Below, piece after piece: positions 59,420 to 64,000 of a stretch of DNA of 64,000 nucleotides. The position numbers were made by a program, and so were the translations under genes. How positions within the stretch are numbered: the first letter of the stretch is position 1; each line of letters starts with the position of its first letter. The notes beneath the pieces are model-generated. The model had not been told where the DNA came from. It did not search any database and worked only from the letters and a program-made list of their open reading frames with translations. Origin of the DNA: an uncultured Opitutia bacterium (GTDB taxonomy: Bacteria > Verrucomicrobiota > Verrucomicrobiia > Opitutales > Opitutaceae); contig CAIQKV010000028.1 of assembly GCA_903872505.1 (NCBI GenBank), positions 37,140-101,139 on the forward strand, written 5' to 3'.

Positions 59420-60670
59420 ATGACCTCCCGTGAAAAAGTCCGGCGGGCGCTGGCCCACCAGTCCGGTCCGGTGCCGGTTGACTTCGGCAGCACCGGCCTC
59501 ACCAGCATGCATGTCAGCTGCGTCGCCGCGCTGCGCGAGCACTACGGCCTGCCGCGGCACCCGGTGAAGGTCTGCGAACCGTACCAGATGCTGGGCGAAG
59601 TCGAGGACGACCTCGCCCGCGCCCTGGGTTCCGACTGCGTGGCGGCCAACGGCCGCGGCACGATGTTCGGCTTTGCCAATGAGGGCTGGCACGAGTGGCG
59701 GACGCCGTGGGGGCAGGTCGTGCTCGTGCCCGAGGGCTTCCGCACCCGCGAGGACGCGGGCGACGTTTATCTTTTTCCCGAGGGCGACACCTCCGTCCCG
59801 CCCAGCGGCCACATGCCCGCCGGCGGGTATTTTTTCGACGCCATCGTGCGCCAGGGGCCGATCGACGAGGCCAAGCTCGACCCGGCGGACAACTGCGAGG
59901 AGTTCAAGCCCCTCAGCCCCGCCGACCTCGACCACTGGCGGCGTGAACTCGCCCGCGTGCGCGGCGAGACCCGCGCCGTCGTCGGCGGCATCGGCGGCAT
60001 GGCCTTCGGCGACATCGCCCTCGTCCCCGCGGTGTTCCTCAAGCACCCGAAGGGCATTCGCGACGTCGGCGAGTGGTACATCTCCCTCGCCGATCGCCGC
60101 GACTACGTCCACCGGATCTTTGACTACCAGTGCGAGGTCGCGCTGCGAAACCTGGCGACCTTCGCCGCCATCGATGCCGAAGCCATCGATGTGCTGATCG
60201 TCTGCGGGACTGATTTCGGCACGCAGAGCTCGCAATTCTGCTCGCCGGCGACCTTCGACGACCTCTTTGCACCCTACTACCGGCGGGTCAACGACTGGGT
60301 GCACCGCCACACGAAGTGGAAGACCTTCAAGCACTCCTGCGGCGCGATCCGGCCGCTGATCGACCGCTTCATCGACGTCGGCTTCGACATTCTCAACCCC
60401 GTCCAGTGCTCGGCCAAGGACATGGACCCGGTGCGGCTCAAGGCCGACTTCGGCCAGCGCGTCGTGTTCTGGGGCGGCGGCGTGGACACGCAGCGCACCC
60501 TGCCCTTCGGCACGCCCGCGGAGGTGCGCGCCCAGGTCACGGAGCGCCTGCGCACCTTCTCGCCCGGCGGCGGCTTCGTTTTCAACACCATCCACAACAT
60601 CCAGGCCCGCACCCCGGTGGCCAACATCGTCGCGATGGTGGACGCCATCCGCGACTTCAACCGCGCCTAG
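59420..60670 (+). CDS. URO-D-fold methyltransferase-type protein 8 (HSC type)
   Basis: 416 residues, SREKVRRALAHQSGPVPVDFGS opening. It keeps the HxC zinc motif as KHSCGAIRPLIDRF (His 305, Cys 307); the usual third Cys is replaced by the His-bearing NTIHNIQARTPVANI. The middle has FDYQCEVALRNLATF. This pattern (HSCG with IHN) belongs to a large group of corrinoid methyltransferase homologues and is the second best active-site candidate in the locus after 50563. Seven bases before the next gene. Confidence 0.8.
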   Translation: MTSREKVRRALAHQSGPVPVDFGSTGLTSMHVSCVAALREHYGLPRHPVKVCEPYQMLGEVEDDLARALGSDCVAANGRGTMFGFANEGWHEWRTPWGQVVLVPEGFRTREDAGDVYLFPEGDTSVPPSGHMPAGGYFFDAIVRQGPIDEAKLDPADNCEEFKPLSPADLDHWRRELARVRGETRAVVGGIGGMAFGDIALVPAVFLKHPKGIRDVGEWYISLADRRDYVHRIFDYQCEVALRNLATFAAIDAEAIDVLIVCGTDFGTQSSQFCSPATFDDLFAPYYRRVNDWVHRHTKWKTFKHSCGAIRPLIDRFIDVGFDILNPVQCSAKDMDPVRLKADFGQRVVFWGGGVDTQRTLPFGTPAEVRAQVTERLRTFSPGGGFVFNTIHNIQARTPVANIVAMVDAIRDFNRA

Positions 60671-60676
60671 CCCCGC

Positions 60677-61762
60677 ATGAACCCGCGCAACCATTACTTC
60701 ACCCATGCCGCCGCCAGCGCCCGCTACGAGGCCTGGTGGAATTGCAGCCGGCTGGACCGCCCGCCGGTGACGCTCTCGGTGGAAAGCAAGCGCTCCCTGC
60801 GGACCCCCCGCTCCACCCACGCCACGCTGCGCGAGCGATGGCTCGACGTGGAGTTCCAGGTCGAATGCGCCCTCGCCGCCCTCGAGACGAACCCGTGCCT
60901 GGGCGACAACGTGCCCTCCTACCTGCCCAATGTCGGTCCGGACCTCACCTCGACGCTGTTCGGCGCCGAGCTGGTCTTCGGTGAGACGACGAGCTGGTGC
61001 CAGCACACCGTGCCGGAGGCCGCCGACTGGGAGCGCTTCATCGCGACCCCGCCGGATTTCAACAATCCCTACTGGAAGGCCATCGACGACATGATCACGC
61101 TCGCGGCCGAGCGCTTCGCCGGGCGTTATTACATCGCGGTGCCCGACCTGCATGGGAGCTTCGACATGCTCGCCGGCCTGCGCGGGCCCGAGAACGTCTG
61201 CCTCGACCTCCTCGACGAGCCCGAGTTGGTGCGCCGCGCCAGCCAGCACGCGACCCGCGCCTACGTGGAGGCTTACCGGCGGTCCTACCAGCGCCTGACC
61301 TCGCTCGGCCAGCCGAGCACCACCTGGTGCTCCTACCTGCACACCGGCCCGGCCTATGTGCCGAGCTGCGATTTCTGGTGCCTGGTCTCCCGGGAGATCG
61401 CCGAGGACTTCATCCGCCCCACCATCGAGCAGGAAATCGCGCCGCTCGAGCGGACCATCTTCCACCTCGATGGCCCGCAGGCCCTCCACCACCTCGACCT
61501 CGTGCTGCGCCTGCCCCGCCTGAACGCCGTGCAGTGGGTCTTCGGCGCGGGTCACGGCCCCGCGGCGAACTGGCTGGGGGTTTACCGGCGGTGCCTCCGG
61601 GCCGGCAAGGCCGTGCAGGTCCTCGCCGAGGACGCCTCGGACGCGCTGACCGTGCTGCGCGAGCTCGGCCCCGACGGCGTGTGGCTCACCGTCAGCGCCC
61701 CGTTCCAAAACGCCGACCGCGCCTGCGAGTTTCTCGACGCCGTCCACCAGCTTTCCTCGTGA
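60677..61762 (+). CDS. URO-D-like protein 9 (HLD type)
   Basis: 361 residues. NPRNHYFTHAAASARYEAWWN and YIAVPDLHGSFDMLAGLRG are typical of a divergent URO-D branch; zinc-site position reads FHLDGPQALHHLDLV (HLD). A short C-terminal region (VWLTVSAPFQNADRACEFL) replaces the usual loop. Start 6 bases after 59420; its stop is overlapped by the GTG of the homocysteine methyltransferase, so the two are translated together. Confidence 0.7.
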   Translation: MNPRNHYFTHAAASARYEAWWNCSRLDRPPVTLSVESKRSLRTPRSTHATLRERWLDVEFQVECALAALETNPCLGDNVPSYLPNVGPDLTSTLFGAELVFGETTSWCQHTVPEAADWERFIATPPDFNNPYWKAIDDMITLAAERFAGRYYIAVPDLHGSFDMLAGLRGPENVCLDLLDEPELVRRASQHATRAYVEAYRRSYQRLTSLGQPSTTWCSYLHTGPAYVPSCDFWCLVSREIAEDFIRPTIEQEIAPLERTIFHLDGPQALHHLDLVLRLPRLNAVQWVFGAGHGPAANWLGVYRRCLRAGKAVQVLAEDASDALTVLRELGPDGVWLTVSAPFQNADRACEFLDAVHQLSS

Positions 61763-62655
61763 ATCCCCGCGTCACCCAGCTCCGCCAGACCCTCGCCCGC
61801 CGGCCGCTCCTCGGCGACGGGGCCACGGGCACGCAGCTCCAGCAGCTCGGGCTGGCCCCCGGCGCCTGCGGCGAGCTCTGGAACGCCACGCATCCCGACC
61901 ATGTGCGGCAGGTGCACCAGGGCTACCTGGACGCCGGTGCCGACCTGCTCACGACCAACACTTTTGGCGGCACGTCGTTTGTCCTCGCCGGCCACGGCGC
62001 CGGGGCCCGCGTGCGTGAGCTCAATCTCGCCGGCGCGCGGCTGGCCCGCGCCGTGGCCGGCGACCGCGCCTGGGTGCTGGGCGACATCGGCCCCTTCGGC
62101 GGCATGCTCGAGCCGCTCGGCGAGGCGTCGCCCGACGAGGTGACCGCCGCCTTCCGCCAGCAGACGGCCGCCCTGCTCGAGGGCGGGGCGGATGTCATCC
62201 TGGTCGAGACGATGTCCGACCCGGCCGAGGCCGCGCTGGCGGTGCGGGCGGCGAAGGCCTCCGGCGCGGAGCTGGTCATCGCCACCTACAGTTTCCAGCA
62301 ATCCGCCGCCGGCTACCGCACCATGATGGGCACGAGCGTGGCCTCCGCCCTGGCCGCCGTCCTCGCCGCCGGCGCGGATGTCGTCGGCGCCAACTGCGGA
62401 ACCGAGCTCTCGCTCGACGACTACGTGTCGCTCACCGCGGAACTCGTCGCCGCCGCCGCCGGCCGGCCCGTCATCGTCCAGCCCAACGCCGGCTCGCCCC
62501 GCCTCGTGAACGGCATGATCTGCTACGACGAGTCGGCGGCGGAGTTTGCCGCCGCGGCTCCCCGCCTCCTCGCCGCCGGCGCGCGCCTCGTCGGCGGCTG
62601 CTGTGGCAGCACCGCGGCGCATATCGCCGCCATGGCCCCCTGTTTTCCCCGATGA
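61759..62655 (+). CDS. Homocysteine S-methyltransferase
   Basis: 298 residues, the Hcy-methyltransferase fold as in MetH module 1 and MmuM/BHMT. GDGATGTQLQQLGL near residue 19, the zinc ligands Cys 213 (VGANCGTELS) and Cys 281-Cys 282 (GGCCGST) are all visible. It takes methyl groups to form methionine; here the donor would be the free corrinoid protein, since no B12 domain or pterin domain is fused. The GTG start lies in the stop of the upstream gene (GTGA), and its stop overlaps 62652 (ATGA), so it is the centre of a coupled trio. It makes methionine the most likely sink for the methyl group. Confidence 0.9.
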   Translation: MNPRVTQLRQTLARRPLLGDGATGTQLQQLGLAPGACGELWNATHPDHVRQVHQGYLDAGADLLTTNTFGGTSFVLAGHGAGARVRELNLAGARLARAVAGDRAWVLGDIGPFGGMLEPLGEASPDEVTAAFRQQTAALLEGGADVILVETMSDPAEAALAVRAAKASGAELVIATYSFQQSAAGYRTMMGTSVASALAAVLAAGADVVGANCGTELSLDDYVSLTAELVAAAAGRPVIVQPNAGSPRLVNGMICYDESAAEFAAAAPRLLAAGARLVGGCCGSTAAHIAAMAPCFPR

Positions 62656-63743
62656 ACGCCCGCGAAAATTTCCATGCGATGATGTCCGGCGGGCCTGCCG
62701 AATGGCTGCCGCTCAACGTGCCGGTCACGCCCCCGGTCGCCGACCTGATCGAGGAGCGCACCGGCGTGCGGAGCCCGGAGCTGGCCTTCGAGACCGACTT
62801 CGGGTTCGAGTGGGTCGGCTACAACGAGGACGCGTCGCGCTGGCATGACGCGCTGGCCGCTCTCGGCTGCAAGCTCCCCGCCAACGTCGAGCTCGGCCCC
62901 TTCTGCGTCGCGCACGTCGCCCCGCCCGCGGGCACGGTCGGCAAGGCCTACCACTTCCGGATCATGCTGCATCCGCTCGAGAAGATCACGAGCGTGGCGC
63001 AGCTCGAGAAGCTCCCCTGGCCCGACACCTCGGACCCCGCCCACTACCGGGCCGTCACGAACCGCATGCACCAGATCCACACCCGCGGCAAGGTCGCCTT
63101 CGCCGGCCTCGAGTGCACCGCCTTCGAGATCTCGTGGTACGTCCGCGGGATGGACAACCTGTTCCAGGACCTCGCCGAGGGCAACGGCATCGCCGACTGG
63201 CTGCTCGACTATTTCACCGAGCGCTCGGTCAACGTCGGCCGCGCCTTCGCCCGCGCCGGCGTCGACATGATCGGCCTCGGCGACGACGTCGGCATGCAGA
63301 CCGGCATGATGCTCTCCGTCCCGATGTGGCGCCGGCACCTCAAGCCCCGCCTCGCCAAGGTCATCGCCGCCATCCGCGAGGCCTCGGGCGACCGCAAGGT
63401 CTGGGTCCATTACCACTCCGACGGCGACATCATGCCCATCGTGCCCGAGCTCATCGAGATCGGCGTGGACATCCTCAATCCCGTGCAGCCCGAGTGCATG
63501 AACGCGACCGAGCTGGTCCGGCGCCACGGCCAGACGCTCGCCCTCAGCGGCATGATTGGCACGCAGACCACCATGCCGTTCGGCACGCCCGACGACGTCC
63601 GCCGCCGCGTCCGCGAGATCGCCGCCCTCCACCGCGACCACGGCGCCCGGGTCATGATCGCCCCCACCCACGTGCTCGAGCCGGACGTCCCGTTTGCCAA
63701 CATCCTCGCCCTCGTCGAGGAGGCCAAGTCCATCCGTTTTTAG
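62652..63743 (+). CDS. URO-D-fold methyltransferase-type protein 10 (HSD type)
   Basis: 363 residues, NARENFHAMMSGGPAEWLPLNV opening. Zinc-site position HYHSDGDIMPIVPELIEIG (HSD), C-terminal region MIAPTHVLEPDVPFANIL. It is the last URO-D gene of the plus-strand transcript and is coupled by a four-base overlap to the homocysteine methyltransferase, hinting at direct partnership: one loads, the other unloads the corrinoid. Followed by a 65-base gap and the DUF6580-like gene. Confidence 0.8.
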   Translation: MNARENFHAMMSGGPAEWLPLNVPVTPPVADLIEERTGVRSPELAFETDFGFEWVGYNEDASRWHDALAALGCKLPANVELGPFCVAHVAPPAGTVGKAYHFRIMLHPLEKITSVAQLEKLPWPDTSDPAHYRAVTNRMHQIHTRGKVAFAGLECTAFEISWYVRGMDNLFQDLAEGNGIADWLLDYFTERSVNVGRAFARAGVDMIGLGDDVGMQTGMMLSVPMWRRHLKPRLAKVIAAIREASGDRKVWVHYHSDGDIMPIVPELIEIGVDILNPVQPECMNATELVRRHGQTLALSGMIGTQTTMPFGTPDDVRRRVREIAALHRDHGARVMIAPTHVLEPDVPFANILALVEEAKSIRF

Positions 63744-63808
63744 CGACCGGCTTCACCTGTTTTGACCGCCAACCTTCAACCCCCTGCCAACCGAAATCGT
63801 TTCCCAAC

Positions 63809-64000
63809 ATGAAAAACTCGAACCTGATCATCGCCCTTGGGCTGATCGTCGCCGCCGCCGCCTACCGCGTGGGCGCGGTGTTTGTCCCGGATTTGTCCAA
63901 CGTCTCGCCCATCATGGCCCTCGCCTTCTGCGGCGCGGCCTATTTTGAGCGCCGCAGCCTCTGGCTCGTGCCCTTCGTGGCCCTCGCCGCCAGCGACCTC
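63809..64000 (+). CDS. DUF6580-like membrane transport protein, N-terminal part
   Basis: The frame runs off the window; 64 residues are visible. KNSNLIIALGLIVAAAAYRVG is a first helix, and VSPIMALAFCGAAYFERR with LVPFVALAASDL fits the DUF6580 family of putative transport proteins, related in flavour to ECF-type substrate-binding components. Close after the methyltransferase transcript, it could import the corrinoid or a methylated substrate, but this is speculation from position. Confidence 0.6.
   Translation, partial: MKNSNLIIALGLIVAAAAYRVGAVFVPDLSNVSPIMALAFCGAAYFERRSLWLVPFVALAASDL

Noticed and set aside
22880..63743. URO-D genes as heme biosynthesis (hemE)
   Set aside because: There are too many copies, each very different, no other heme genes are near, and they sit with corrinoid protein, RACo and homocysteine methyltransferase; the openings and HxC-type positions fit corrinoid methyltransferases.

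Overview
The window looks like a chromosomal segment of a high-GC heterotroph of the Verrucomicrobiota, most like Opitutaceae. This is an inference from four things: glycoside hydrolases mixed with phytanoyl-CoA-dioxygenase-like and enolase-superfamily genes, many uroporphyrinogen-decarboxylase-fold (URO-D) genes, small palindromic REP-like repeats, and weak Shine-Dalgarno use. No rRNA, phage, insertion sequence, CRISPR array or riboswitch was seen. No stretch over about 300 bases lacks a gene or RNA.

Layout. 0-2.2 kb: end of a thioredoxin-fold peroxiredoxin, a CNNM/CBS membrane protein and a low-GC orphan. 2.2-7.8 kb: a minus-strand sugar operon (nucleotidyltransferase, GH116, hexosamine-kinase-like protein, PIG-L deacetylase). 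8-18.4 kb: GH38 mannosidase, dihydrofolate-reductase-like protein, TIM-barrel isomerase, enolase-superfamily dehydratase, PhyH oxygenase, GH36 galactosidase, Gfo/Idh/MocA oxidoreductase. 18.5-24 kb: asparaginase, two small membrane proteins, a copper-type P-ATPase and a lone URO-D gene. 24-31 kb: PhyH, secreted GH31, an unassigned (alpha/alpha)6 protein. 31-43.2 kb: small proteins, a CAT-anticodon tRNA, PhyH with two short-chain dehydrogenases, a degenerate tRNA copy, GH37, two more enolase-superfamily genes with an aldo/keto reductase, a tandem pair of TonB-C-like secreted proteins and a DUF962 protein.

43.2-64 kb is the most striking part: a corrinoid-dependent methyl-transfer locus. It has twelve URO-D methyltransferase-type genes, one free-standing corrinoid protein, one RACo-type reductive activator, one DUF1638 protein, one homocysteine S-methyltransferase, a GDSL-type esterase, an MFS sugar-type transporter and the start of a DUF6580-like transport protein. 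Most of it is two divergent transcription blocks meeting at about 56.4 kb. The simplest model is that several substrate-specific URO-D enzymes load methyl groups on one shared corrinoid protein, RACo rescues it when Co(I) oxidises, and homocysteine (perhaps also another acceptor) takes the methyl group. The substrates are unknown. The carbohydrate setting makes O-methylated sugars or other methoxylated compounds a reasonable guess.

The window also holds several clear genome-evolution scars: REP-like elements inserted in frame in coding genes, a short-chain dehydrogenase gene collapsed to 26 codons, a tandem duplication with its junction preserved, a 3'-end fossil of a URO-D gene, and a degenerate full-length tRNA copy.
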